Shown here in pieces: positions 23,873-35,399 of a stretch of DNA of 64,000 nt. Source of the DNA: Arctopsyche grandis. Taxonomy: Eukaryota; Arthropoda; Insecta; Trichoptera; Hydropsychidae. The stretch lies in NCBI RefSeq assembly GCF_051622035.1, contig NC_135355.1:33647986-33711985 (forward strand). The letters run 5' to 3'. A model generated the notes under the pieces. It was not told where the DNA came from, made no database searches, and worked only from the letters and a program-made list of their open reading frames with translations. Within the stretch, counting starts at the first letter, position 1. Every line of letters starts with the position of its first letter. A program made the translations under genes and the position numbers.

Positions 23873-24089
23873 ATGGTCAGTAGCCACCTATTGCCATTTT
23901 GAATGAGTCGATTATAATTGATTTTTAACTAATTATCAAGAATATAAAGATGCGCTACCCTCGCGTCTGGTGTTTGTACAATGAAGTGCAGGGGAATGTC
24001 AGAAACATAAACTAAAATAGAAATAAAGTGTTGACTGTAAATATATAATAAAGAAAACAAAAAATTATAATATATTAAATATACCTTAA

Positions 24090-25047
24090 CCCTTTGGCTG
24101 CTACGAGGTTTTTCAATGTCCAAGCGAAAAATGCTAACATTTGTAATTATTTTGAAAAAAATTAAATATAATATTTTTTTTTACATACTTACTTCGCCGA
24201 ACGCTTGTAATTTTTATAATACTTTATATACATTTTTAGAAGCAGTTATGGACTCGTGCTCTCTCTTTCTGTCTTGCTTTTACATGCGTGCGTGCGAAAG
24301 AGATACCTACATATATACACTAAATAAGTTTTGACGATTATTTTCCGACGCTTTATTTTTTTCAATAATCTATTTTTAGACATCGATGTATCCTAACAAA
24401 ATGCGATATATTCGAAACAGGTAGCGGTCTTTCTCTCTTTCTTTCTTGGTTTTAATTGTGTACGTGTGAGCGAGACACACAAGGATGTGAAGTTTCTAAT
24501 AATCAAATATTTTTTCAACATGTATCATAAACATTTTGTATGCATTTCAGTTGCATTCGATTGATTGCATGAATTCGTGACGTCTCGTGACCTATATAAT
24601 TGAAAGCGGATTTCTATTGTTTTTTGCCATTTATTTTAACTCTGCAAAATGATATCGGACAGTGAAAGTGATGAAAGCGAAATAATAGCTCCTCGCCGAG
24701 GAACTCGACCAATCAGCAGCTCTACTGATTCTGAAAATGAATTTATCGACAATAATCAATTCCCAAGTAATAACTCCTTATATGACATTGACAACGAACT
24801 CGAAATTTACTTTGATGATGAACCCGAAATTGAAGAGCTTTTATTTAAAAAATTGATAAATGTTTATAAAGCTTGATTGTAAAATAAATATAAATACGTA
24901 TACAAAAAAAATGTTTCGTGCCACTGATGCGCTGGTGGCTCAAAGAAAGTATTGAAATACGACAATTAATGACGAAAACAACGATCGTCGTAGCAATCTT
25001 CGCCGATTTCAAAACAACGATTTATCGTTGTTGTAGCAGTCAAAGGG
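24090..25047 (+). mobile_element. piggyBac-type element, non-autonomous, TSD TTAA
   Basis: It starts CCCTTTGGCTGCTACGA and ends TTGTAGCAGTCAAAGGG, with TTAA on both sides (24086-24089, 25048-25051). It is 958 bp and carries one small ORF, described separately. It is a different family from the CCCTTTGA-GTGCTGAC MITEs. Confidence 0.88.
24649..24876 (+). CDS. Small acidic ORF inside a piggyBac-type element (transposase N-terminal remnant?)
   Basis: A 75-aa ORF, very rich in Asp, Glu and Ser (begins MISDSESDESEII, with NELEIYFDDEPEIEELL later). piggyBac transposases usually start with such an acidic, poorly structured segment before the DDE domain, and the ORF lies in the middle of an element with piggyBac-type ends. 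The most likely reading is that an internal deletion removed the catalytic domain and left the N-terminal exon with a new stop. No DDE motif or Cys-rich C-terminus is present, so it cannot be an active transposase. Whether the short protein is made, or could still act (for example as a competitor), is unknown. Confidence 0.55.
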   Translation: MISDSESDESEIIAPRRGTRPISSSTDSENEFIDNNQFPSNNSLYDIDNELEIYFDDEPEIEELLFKKLINVYKA

Positions 25048-25439
25048 TTAAACACCTGACTATTTACTATCTTCTTTATTTACCATTTTTTTCTTTTGCG
25101 TCATCACTGAAATGTAACTTTTAATTAAATCTCTTATCTTGTACATTTTTTATGTGCAAAATAAGATATTATTAGAGTAAAACAACCACTTCTGGTTGAA
25201 TGATTTTGATTTTCGTATTGCTGACCCGGTCCGAGCGGATTCATTTGGGGGTTCAGAGGGGGGGGGGGGGCATCTGCTCCCTCTAGATTTGGCCAGGCCA
25301 GGAACATGTATGGCGTGATACTATGATTTTTAAATCGATTATTCCTTATTAAAAGTTTGGGCCGGCCGGCCAAAACTGCAATAAGTTAAAACATGTCGAT
25401 CAGAAGCTTCTTCCAAAAAAATAATATATATATAAAAAC

Positions 25440-25737
25440 AGATGTGACGTGTGGATATGTGAGTATGTGGCAGACTCAGGCAGTATATGTCTGAGTATTT
25501 CATCAGGTAAAAGTCGAGTTAATTCAGGGCACAGCAATACTATTGGCATCGCGAAGAGTAGCCAATCACAGGATGGAGCGGGTCGACCGAGCCTCCCTTC
25601 CGACCTAGCGGTCTCCGTCCTGTCGAGGGTTTTCACTTTTACCACCCAAACTATATAATAAAAACAATTTATTCTAACAAAACACAACCGTGTTTCGTTA
25701 GGCCGGGATACGGTCAACATCCATACCCCCGCCTACA
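25440..25737 (+). mobile_element. LTR 3' part, family B-related
   Basis: It ends GTGTTTCGTTAGGCCGGGAT, ACGGTCAACAT, then CCCCGCCTACA, like the family B LTRs, with AATAAAAAC near 25660. The upstream half differs from the family B copies, and the 5' boundary and target duplication are unclear. Confidence 0.55.
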
Positions 25738-25944
25738 ACCTAATTTCGTATAGTACAAGTTGTGCTATATTCCTACAACATCAATGATCACGACCATTGA
25801 TATAGAATAACCGTAGGTGCGCCCTCACGCTCTATGCCGGTCTTCCTGTCGGCGCATGCATATACATGGGGCATGCACAGTTTGTCTCATTAGCTAGTGG
25901 GCTTCTAAGTCGGAAGGTCTATTAGCTGGGGACGCGACAATTGG

Positions 25945-26065
25945 TGCAAGTCCAAAAGGTTCAACGACAAAATGTACCCGAAAATAATTCCACTGACAAA
26001 ATGTACCCGCGACAAAATGTAAACGGAAATAATGTTCAAGCGACAAAATGTTCAAAAATCCTAAA
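25945..26065 (+). repeat. Array of GACAAAATGT motifs
   Basis: About six copies of a GACAAAATGT(A/T)C-type motif at irregular short spacing (ACGACAAAATGTACCCG, CTGACAAAATGTACCCG, GCGACAAAATGTAAACG, GCGACAAAATGTTC). An inverted copy lies at about 57860-58015. Confidence 0.8.
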
Positions 26066-26119
26066 TTATCCTATTTTAATGGCAAAATTAACTTTTTTTT
26101 GTACTACATATATTTATCG

Positions 26120-26665
26120 ATGTATATGGTACTTTTTATCGTATAGATCGCGGATGTTATTAAATTATTATAAATTAAATGTGTTCTCAACCGTACCAAC
26201 ATATTCTTATTTAAATTGAACAATTACATTTTAAGCGTGACTCATTGAATATTATTTTAAGATGTCATTGAATTAGTATAAATGTCAGGGGTTCTCAACC
26301 GTATCCAATATTTTCTTATTTAAATTGAAAAAAAAAACTTTCTAAGCGTATGAGCTGCAGATTACATTGCATTAGTTTATATGGCAGGGCTTCTCAACCG
26401 TCTCCAAAATTTTCTTTAGTTCAAATGAATAATTTACTTTTTATCGTACACATCGCGGGCGTTATTAAATTAGTATGAATGACAGGGGTTCTCAACCGCA
26501 TCCAATTTTTTCTTATTTAAATTGAAAAAAAAAAGTTTTTATGCGTATTGCAGATGTCAATGAATTAGTTTAAATGTCAGGGGTTCTAAACCGTATCCAA
26601 TGTTTACTTTTTTAAATTGAAAAAATTACTTTTTAAGCGTATGTCATTGAATTAGTTTAACACCC
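26120..26665 (+). repeat. Tandem units bearing hAT-type end motifs
   Basis: Five imperfect units of roughly 95-105 bp. Each has a GGGTTCTCAACCG-like segment (near 26185, 26285, 26385, 26484, 26577), followed by TTTCTTATTTAAATTGAA and CGTAT-type segments. CAGGGGTTCTCAACCG resembles the terminal repeat of hAT Buster/Charlie transposons. An inverted set lies at 52495-52868. Confidence 0.75.
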
Positions 26666-27765
26666 TCACAGATGTGCGAAGACCTCTGTGAGGGACAGTA
26701 CATATAAGATAATTATAAATTTTAGAGTTAAGTAATTAAGATGTATTTTTAAAATTAGCTAAGATAATATATAAATAAATAAACGTTGAACGCCACGTTT
26801 TATTTTGATAAAACAGTTCCCAGCCGGTGGTCACGTGTATTTCGAGTTTTAACATTGAATGTGACCTTTACGGCGTCTCTAAATCAAATTCACATAATTT
26901 TTTTCCAAAATTTTGTTTAAAAATGCAATTATTTTATTTCTTCTGCAAATAAGTCTTCTAGTGTACATTCGCAAGCTATATGTATAATGAAAGTTTTTTT
27001 AAACTTAATAATTCATTATACAATTATAAGGCAAGAATATCAAATATTAATTTAGATAAATTTAATGTATTATTTTACAGTCAAGTCTCGAATTACGACT
27101 ATTCGGATTTATGATGGAGATATTTTACTTAGTGTTTAGCAAAAAACAAATGTATGAATCGGACATTGTATTGTAGAAAAAAGGAGGTATGTAAAAAAGG
27201 CAGACATTAGAAATTTACAGCTAAAATTATTTTTACATACCTTCTTTATGTTTCACATTAATATTGCATCATTTACAACTAACTATTATGCGTAAGGGTT
27301 GCATACAAAATTTAATTTTGACATGTAAAAGACATACGATTGATGTAAAAGGCAATTAAAATGTAAATGTAAAAAAAATCACGCGCGTTGAATAGAGATG
27401 GCAAAACAATAATAAATTTTGAAATTAGTTCTATGATTGACAGATGAATTGTCTACACAAATGGACGAAAATATGTAAAAAGACAAATGGGTTATAAAAT
27501 TTTACTACCCTCATGTTAGAGGCTATTGAATGAATTTTTTTCTTTGCGTAAAACCCTAGGACAATAGGCAAATGGTGGGTTCGAAATCTCTTCAATGTCC
27601 TCTTCAACGTCGGTTTGTAAGCAATGGAATAATAATTTTTAGCTATTCACAGTTGATAAGCTCGATCACATTTATTATAGAAATGTATACATATATGTAT
27701 GTAATAAATTGATAATTACTCTGGTATTATAAAGTTCTAATAAGGTTATCAAGTTAACAATACTT
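26666..27765. other. No gene seen
   Basis: AT-rich. A short hairpin (CCCTCACAGA / TCTGTGAGGG, 26662-26695) lies at the left edge. No ORF with recognisable content. Confidence 0.4.
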
Positions 27766-27769
27766 GTTC

Positions 27770-27890
27770 ACCATCACACCGCAAAATGCCTATGTTGAAC
27801 GTGTGTTCTCATTAATTACATAAAGCTCAGTGGACAGATGAGCGCAATTCTCATTCTATTGACACAGTGAAAAGCGTGTTATAAAAAAGT
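27770..27890 (+). pseudogene. hAT transposase dimerisation-domain remnant
   Basis: In one frame the plus strand reads PQNAYVERVFSLI and, after a frameshift, WTDERNSHSIDTVKSVL and a stop. This is the conserved (N/S)A(x)VERVFS...W(T)DERN motif at the C-terminus of hAT transposases. The rest of the gene was not found. Confidence 0.7.
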
Positions 27891-28559
27891 GTATGTATTA
27901 TAAAATGTCGTGCATTGAACTATATATAAGAGTCAAGTTTTATTGTTATTGTTAAGAAATATTTTGTTGTTATTGTTTTATTGTTATGGCTAGAAAGTTT
28001 AATAATATAACTCTTAAATCAAATCGCCACCCTGGCACTTTGATTGATATAAACATTGTTTTTCGAGTACAATTAAAAAATATTTTGACTAAAATTTCAC
28101 ATAAAATTTTGTATTCCAAATATTGTGAGCAGAATCTCGTTCTAACACTCGAATAGTAATCTGAGCACATTCAAAACTTAAAAGACGTTTAGTGAAATTT
28201 ATTGGCTTTTTTATCTAAAACCACCCAAAACTTCGAAAGAAAACATTCTTTGAACTATTGACCATACACACTTGAGGATACATAAAATGAGGGAACTCAG
28301 CTTAAATGAATAGTGATCTCTAAATTCACATGTTAAAATTTGATAGTTTTTTGACATACATGGATTTAGAATTGCTAAAAGGAAATGTTGCTGTTTACAC
28401 ACAAACACGGGTTTTGCAGAGTATTAGCTTTTGCAGAGTATTTATTTTAGGTGTATTAGATGTTGAAGAGGATTAGGCAAAATCAAAGATGTTGAAGAGA
28501 TTAGTTCAAGTGAGAATATTTATTATCATTTGATTTTTTTTATAAATATTTGAACTACC

Positions 28560-28952
28560 AATATTAGGATACAACTTATTACTTTATCTATGTACGTAGT
28601 AACAATAGATGAAGTTTTGTGATCATGCGAAAATTCGAACTCGAGATTTTGACTGATTCGAACTCAGAATCGATCGCTGATCACGTATTCATGATCTAGA
28701 AAAAATGTGTGTGTGTGTGTGTGTGTCTGTGTGTGTGTGTGTATTTTGGGGATTTTTTAGCACGGTTAGTCCTATCGAAATGAAATGAAATATATCAAAT
28801 AAATCATATCGGTAAATGAAATTCTTATCGACACGTCGTAATTTTTTTTCAAATTTTTAAGTTGACCGGAAATGGTACCTCCCCTTATAGGTGTCCTCTT
28901 TTTTTTAAGTTTTTGAATTCAATTATCTCCCAAACCACTAACTGAATCAGAC
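28560..28952. repeat. Dispersed repeat with an internal GT microsatellite
   Basis: It shares ATCTATGTACGTAGTAACAA, the GATCACG...TCATGATCTAGAAAAAATGTG block and the TTGACCGGAAATGGTACCTC block with 31431-31770 and 44080-44405. The microsatellite is at 28706-28742. Confidence 0.75.
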
Positions 28953-29345
28953 TGATTTTCCTCCATATTCAGCCTACTTATATTACCATTTCGCACCAAC
29001 ATTAATTTATAGAGACTCTTATTCCAGGTAAGAGAAAAGCATTGAAACAATAACAATATTTGAATTTTTTAATATATTTTTTTATACAACAGAACTCAAA
29101 AAACAAATTGGAAAAAGGTCATAATATACTTCACTGAAATATTTGCTTGTATTATATTTTTAAACTTTTTATTTGGAAAATACATATCAGTACATTGGGA
29201 AAACATTGGGAAATTTGGAAATCAGGTAATATTCCTCGACCGATATTGAAAAAAAGTATGTACGCTACATATTTTATTGATATAACTTTATTTCAGACTT
29301 TAGATATGAAACAGGGAGCTGAGCTATACTCCAGTTCTGTATTTC
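28953..29345 (+). pseudogene. Inverted partial copy of the sterol O-acyltransferase gene
   Basis: Reads on the plus strand what the full gene reads on the minus strand at about 34226-33834: the end of one exon (PPYSAYLYYHFAPTLIYRDS), its intron, the next exon (WKKVIIYFTEIFACIIFLNF onward), the following intron and the first codons of the next exon (TLDMKQGAELYSSSVF). It then stops abruptly and joins unrelated repeat DNA (TTTCAACCCGACATG). Splice sites are kept but the fragment cannot encode an enzyme. Its opposite orientation means a read-through transcript could pair with the mRNA of the full gene. Confidence 0.9.
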
Positions 29346-30314
29346 TTTCAACCCGACATGTTGTCGGTTTATCAAAGGAAATTTTTTTGTCTTCAATTGT
29401 TTCTCTCGTCGAAATAAATCAATTAATTAAATCATTTCAGAGGTAAATTTTATCGGATAATGTCTTCAATTGTTTCTCTCATCGAAATAAATCAAATAAT
29501 TAAATCAATCTCAGAGGTAAAATTTATCGGATAATGTGTGATTATTAATTTTATTTCGACGAAAGAAAAAAAACTCTTTGACAAATCACCGACATTTTTT
29601 TTGTTAAATATTTCATTCGACGGCGAAACACAGTAGTGTATCGTGACGACTTATAAGAAACAATAACAAGGTTTTTTTCGCTCGTAATTATAATATTTCT
29701 CTGGTTGTAATGCGTATCGTCGTAATTCAAAACATCGTTGTAATTCAAAATATCAACGATGATCTAATTTTAGCTCAATCTCGCTCGTTAGCTTAATTTT
29801 GATATTTAATTTCAATTTTTTTATTTAATTTTTATTTCAATATTTTGTACGCTACTGGTTTTAAAAGTTGGCCCAAAATCGTCGTTGGTTTGGTGCGTAC
29901 GGACCATAACGCGATGATTCAAAACCTATGCGTAAAAATATATTCAATTTTTTCATCAAATAAAATAAAATATGTTTATATGTACTTTTCAAGTATTTAT
30001 TTTCTAAATAATAATTTTAATACACAAATACATAAATTGATAAAAAAAAATGAGAAGTAAACGTAAATAAAAAAAATATAAGACAATAAGAAAACGTTGA
30101 AAATTAATTGATAAATATAAGTATTCATCCTTGCTATAATACAAGTAGACAATAATTACAAAAATTACACAATTCACATGAATAATAAAAATATAAATTT
30201 TATGTAAATGTAAGTAAAGAACAATAGCATGAAAAATGTACGAAAACCGAATAACAATAAAATTAAATATTTGTGTCCATTACATAACAATCAGAGCATG
30301 AAATAATTTTTTGT
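29346..30314 (-). repeat. 3' flanking part of an inverted piggyBac-related element
   Basis: Non-coding AT-rich DNA that recurs inverted at 42743-43440 and in pieces at 31000-31210, 51130-51460 and 53315-54160. Landmarks are ATAATATTTCTCTGGTTGTA and, at one edge, GGTTTGGTGCGTACGGACCA near 29886. Confidence 0.75.
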
Positions 30315-30943
30315 TCAATTCTGTGCGTTATACAAACAGGCTTTTGACAAATATGGCACAATAGCCGAGTTCTTTTTTTTTATCATTGGATAAGGGCAGA
30401 ATCTACAGTTTCTCGTTTGCACTCTAGAAATGGTAGATGTATTCTCCGATATGCCTTCTTGCGGAATGTTAGTGGAATGTGCTTCTAGTGATTGTCGATC
30501 ATACTGCGATATAACCATATCAATAGCATCCCGTTGTTGTTTATGGAATTTTACTATACTTTTTTTTCTCCTTACAATATTGGGCATAGCTAATTCCAAA
30601 CTAAGTTCTCTAATAAATAATTTTCGTCGACTTCTGTTATTCGCCTTCCATTCTGGATATTTCTGCGTCCATAGCAAATATGCATTAAGCGCAGCTATAT
30701 CCAGCATCTCCATAAATACTCTAAAAGGCCATCTTCTTGTTGATCTTGCACAAGAATACTCACTTGTCATTTTATCGCCGGTATCTACTGCGCCTTTTGT
30801 TTTATTATAAAACATTATTATTTCCGGCTTCTTTTCTTCATGACTACTCACTTCACTGTCATGAAATTGAGTAGACAATAGCAAAAGTGCTTTATTTATT
30901 TTTTTGGCACATACGAAACTAATATCTTGGTTGATGTAAGGTT
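30315..30943 (-). pseudogene. piggyBac transposase, C-terminal third
   Basis: The minus-strand ORF 30884-30315 (189 aa) reads KGAVDTGDKMTSEYSCARST, then RRWPFRVFMEMLDIAALNAY, the conserved segment of piggyBac transposases (DDE_Tnp_1_7 family) that carries the third catalytic Asp. The C-terminus holds CRFC and one more Cys, a reduced form of the usual Cys-rich end. The sequence stops at 30943, inside the codons that read STKTLVSYVPK in the copy at 38.7 kb, so about two thirds of the gene is missing. It allows the interrupted join at 39125/42531 to be read without the LTR element. Confidence 0.88.
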
Positions 30944-32062
30944 GTTGATGTTTTGAATTACAATAATGTTTTGAATTACGACGATGCGCATTACAACCAG
31001 AGAAATATTATAATTACGAGCGAAAAAAACCTTGTTGTTGTTTCTTATAAGTCATCACGATAACTACTGTGTTGCCGTCGATGAAATATTTAACAAAAAA
31101 AATGTCGGTGATTTGTCAAAGGGTTTTTTTTTCTTTCGTCGAAATAAAATTAATAATCACACATAATCCGATAAAATTTTACCTCTGAGATAAATTTATC
31201 CGATAAATGTATTTAATAATATTATTTCCCGACAAGACGATGGATTTTACTATCCTCTTTTTTTATCGAATGGGAGCGAATTCATGAATATACAAATACA
31301 ATCTCAAATCAACTCATACCGTATAATTGTTTTTCGCTCGTAAGCAGAGAAATGATATACTTTACTGTGATTGTGTATATACTTTACTGTGTTATTGTAT
31401 ATACTTTACTGTTCTACTCTCTATTTTTACTTTATCTATGTACGTAGTAACAATAGATGAAGTTTCGTGATCATGTGAAAATTCGAACTCGAGATTTTGA
31501 CTAATTCACACTCAGAATCAATTACTGATCACGTTTTCATGATCTAGAAAAAATGTGTGTGTGTCTGTCTATTTTGAGGATTTTTTGAACACCGTTAATC
31601 CTATCGAACTGAAACTTAGTATCGGTTACTGAAATTCTTATTGACACGACGTAAAATTTTTTCAAATTTTTAAATTGACCGGAAATGGTACCTCCATTTA
31701 TACATATATAAGTGGCTTCTTTTTTTAAGTTTTTGAATTCAATTATCTCCCAATCGAATCGGACTGAAATCTTTTTAAATGTGATAGAAATAATAATTTT
31801 TATAACCTTATATTTTTTTAATATTTTTATTTGAACCGGAAGTAATACTTTTAGTCTAGAGAATCGAGGTTTTTTTATGTTTTTCTCAGAAACCTTTTAG
31901 TTTACTGAACTGAAATTTAATATCTAAAAGTTTAAGCGTAAAAAAAAATTTAATTTAAAAATAAATTTAAAAAGTTATATATAAAATTTGGTAATCATCC
32001 CTCAACCGGAAGTGGCAGTTTACTCTTGTTCGATTTTTCTTCCACTATTTTGACCCATGATA

Positions 32063-32480
32063 TATTCTCAGTAACTGCGCATTACGGGGAAGTAAAAATA
32101 ATAATTCTTTGATTTTTTTTTCGATCTTAGTGCGTATCTACGTAAGTCAAAACATCTTCGACAAACAAAAGTCGAGGATTACCTGTATGTGATTGTTGAT
32201 GATCTAATTTTAGGTCAATCTCGAAAATTTATTTAAATTGGGCATGTTCTGTTTTAACTTTCAATATTTTATTTTAATTTTAATATATTGATTATAATTT
32301 TATTCTGATATTTGAATTTAATTTTAATATAAAAATAATATTTTTAATTTTGATATTTAATTTCAATTTTTAAATTTAATTTTTATTTCGATATTTTGTA
32401 CGCTACTGGTTTTATCCTGCTGGTTAAATCGTTGGACCAAAATCGTCGTTGGTTTGGTCCGTACGCAGCATTACGATTAC
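32063..32480. repeat. AT-rich element with GTACG-type end
   Basis: Runs from TGCGCATTACGGGGAAG to GGTTTGGTCCGTACGCAGCA. The same sequence lies inverted at 52868-53275, and pieces occur at 44700-45115 and 52363-52490. Non-coding. Confidence 0.6.
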
Positions 32481-32913
32481 AATTCAGGAAAAAATTTACC
32501 TCTTATCCGATCGTTTTCATACTATGCCGTATTGCTCATTTTGGTCATCAATATAAGTAAATGGAGCCTCCGCCATTACGATAGGGATAAAATATCGTAA
32601 AGGAAGCATTTCAGGTCCGAAAATTTTTAATCTCGGTGACAGTTGGTAGTCATTAATTTTATACATAGATGGCGGTAGTTAAAAAAAATATTGGTGCTTT
32701 TATTCAAAATAATAATTTTATATACAAATTATTTTTGATTACTTTTCGGTCCCCCTAATGGATCTATTTCGATCCTCATGGTTAGGCGTATTTAAAAGTT
32801 AAAATAAAATAACATTGATCTTTGACTATTTTTATTTATAAACATATCACAATTATTTAATATTTATGGTATAAAAATTTAATAGCAAAACCACGATCGT
32901 GGTATAAAAATGT

Positions 32914-35337
32914 CTAAAATCTTATTTTCCACAATTGAAGGACAATTGAAGCGAGCGTGTAGGTAGTTAAAATTATTCCGTCTCCCATTATCCACGTAAT
33001 CCAAAACAATATGTTTCCCGCACTGTGGCTCATGTATTTTTCCACTAGCGTGAACAAATAACCAGGGATCAAGAAGTTGAGAGACAACACAGGGTAAAAG
33101 TATCCCAACGACACAAATATAATTATCTCGTGTACGGCCGCTGAAATGAAAAACACTGTTATGGCTGCCAGTAGCCGATTTTTAGTGAATTTGACGACGT
33201 CTTTATATATATATGCATAGAGCCAATCTTGTACGACAATGTTCCATGTGCGAAAAAAGCTGCTATATCCTTTTTGATTCCACCAATCCTGTTGAGAATT
33301 TCAGTATTTTTGATTGTTATTTATGGGTTTGGTGCAAACGATCGACAAGCGCCAGACAGACTGAACCACAGATTAACTGGATGGCTGCTTTAAACGCAAT
33401 TCTCGACTTCACGAATGATAGATTGCACATCAGATGACGAGTAACCTTTCGATGTGCACAGATGCAATTATTAAAATTGAGTTGGATCTTTCTGGCGAGT
33501 TTAATAAGGCAAAATTCGGAACTAAAGTATCAGGAGCACAGAACGTATACAGGGTAGGTATGTCGGGACTTCGGGTAGATTTCGCTTAGTGTAAGTGCGA
33601 GCAGTGCGCACGCATAAGGTACACGTGTCGTTAATCTGTGGTTCAGTCTGTCTGGCGCTTGTCGATCGTTTGCACCGCATCGGTTATTTATATGTTTTAT
33701 ATAGAAAAAGTAAACAACGGAACTCACGGTATAGAAATATCGGTCTGCAAATGTTAACATCTCGGCGAATGCGTTCAACCAGCAATGCAATAGCAAATAA
33801 AAACAAAATACCATTATGATGAAAGAAGGAAATACAGAACTGGAGTATAGCTCAGCTCCCTGTTTCATATCTAAAGTCTGAAATAAAGTTATATCAATAA
33901 AATATGTAGCGTACATACTTTTTTTCAATATCGGTCGAGGAATATTACCTGATTTCCAAATTTCCCAATGTTTTCCCAATGTACTGATATGTATTTTCCA
34001 AATAAAAAGTTTAAAAATATAATACAAGCAAATATTTCAGTGAAGTATATTATGACCTTTTTCCAATTTGTTTTTTGAGTTCTGTTGTATAAAAAAATAT
34101 ATTAAAAAATTCAAATATTGTTATTGTTTCAATGCTTTTCTCTTACCTGGGATAAGAGTCTCTATAAATTAACGTTGGTGCGAAATGGTAATATAAGTAG
34201 GCTGAATATGGAGGAAAATCAACGGTGGATATTTTGTCGTTCATATACCGCGGAGAAACTACTCTAATGAAAGAATGAAATTTCATCATAATTCGTACCT
34301 GTAAATATATTAAAGTATATGATTAAATTCTTTTTTTTTTTTTATTTAATTTTACAATTGAAGGGCTCGGGGCAAGATAGTGTCAACCATCATTTCGGTC
34401 CAAATTTTTCTAAATATGCCTTCCTATGTAAAATGATTAATTTACATAGATATTCGGGCATATTCAGGAAAATTTGGATCAAAATGATGGTTGACACTAT
34501 CTTGCCCCGAGCCCTTCAATTGTACAATATGAATTAATTTTATTTACTGCTTCCATTGTGACGGCTAAGCTCGAAGCAGGAGGAAGGTTGTATTTGATAA
34601 TTACCAACGACGTCACGGCTATGTATATGATTTGGAATATTGTATATGCTATTATCCAAACATAGTCATATGCATTGAGTTGATTTGCTGTATTTAAAAT
34701 ATTTTAAATAAATATATTATATTAAATTTATACGATTATGCAAATAAAGTAATACATACAAACTTTAACGAAATAACAACGACAATTTGCCCACTGTTTG
34801 TATGTAAAATAAAATATTGTTGCGAAAAATTGCATGCCCAACCATATGCCGATTACAATGTGCAATTTTCCGAATCCGATTATTATAAATCTAAATTCGT
34901 TGAATATACTGAAAAAGAATGTTTATGTTGTATTTAGTTAGCAATTTTTTATTGATTTAATTTTATTTTGACATACTTTCCAGAGCTGAAGATTTGAGAT
35001 GCGAACGAATTGATAAAAAATATAATAAGCATCGAAATAAAAACACGATAAAGAGAATTAATATGCGGAATTTCGAACAAATCTGTTAGAACCGAGTTTC
35101 TCGGTAAAAAAATTTTCTCGTTTTCACCATTTTTTCTTTGACTCTCCCTGTAAATGTAATCGTACTTATTTATTTACGAATAGCTTAGGTGAAAAAAATA
35201 AGTAATATAAATTAATACCTTTTTTTTGAAGTATGTATTTCATTTAATACTGGTGGAAAATTATCAGTTCGATCACTGATGTCAATGTTTTTATTCGTAC
35301 GGTGAATTAGAGTTTTTATTTTTTCATTGTTATTCAT
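32914..35337 (-). CDS. SOAT: Sterol O-acyltransferase (ACAT/SOAT), copy 1
   Basis: Eight exons on the minus strand join in frame: 35337-35219, 35147-34977, 34908-34760, 34687-34548, 34298-34147, 34081-33949, 33877-33728, 33288-32914 (462 aa, no stops, all GT/AG). This MBOAT-family enzyme of the ER membrane transfers a fatty acyl group from acyl-CoA to a sterol for storage in lipid droplets. Visible family marks are KIFLPRNSVLTDLFEI (about 54-69), YNLPPASSLAV, APTLIYRDSYPR, HCWLNAFAEML, the signature FYTDWWN (336-342) and catalytic His391 in FFISAAVHEII. Several hydrophobic segments fit a multi-pass protein. It is shorter than mammalian enzymes, mainly at the N-terminus, but the start is the first Met of an exon that splices in phase. 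Introns hold a 346-bp segment with 47-bp inverted ends and a 170-bp hairpin. A nearly identical copy lies at 45552-47973. Confidence 0.95.
33331..33676. repeat. Intronic segment with perfect 47-bp inverted ends
   Basis: 33331-33377 (starting GGTGCAAACGATCGACAAGC) is the exact reverse complement of 33630-33676. The 252-bp interior is unrelated to other DNA in the window except the duplicate at 45969-46314. No clear target duplication. Confidence 0.92.
34354..34523. repeat. Intronic hairpin MITE
   Basis: A nearly complete palindrome: ACAATTGAAGGGCTCGGGGC at the left edge is matched inverted at the right edge, and pairing continues almost to the centre near 34438 with a few mismatches. It lies between two acyltransferase exons. 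The duplicate is at 46990-47159. Confidence 0.92.
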
Positions 35338-35399
35338 ATTGAAAGCTTTCTTTAATATTATATATCATAGAGTTTTTAAAAGTATTAACGGACTACGTC

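Noticed and set aside
25945-26065. CRISPR-like direct repeats
   Set aside because: The motif is only about 12-15 bp, spacing is irregular and the genome is an intron-bearing eukaryote.
29147-29446. A 99-aa plus-strand protein
   Set aside because: It is a frame across SOAT exon and intron DNA in the inverted fragment, ending in repeat DNA.
33530-34027. A 165-aa single-exon protein in the SOAT locus
   Set aside because: It reads through two introns; the spliced model joins all exons in phase and matches the SOAT family throughout.
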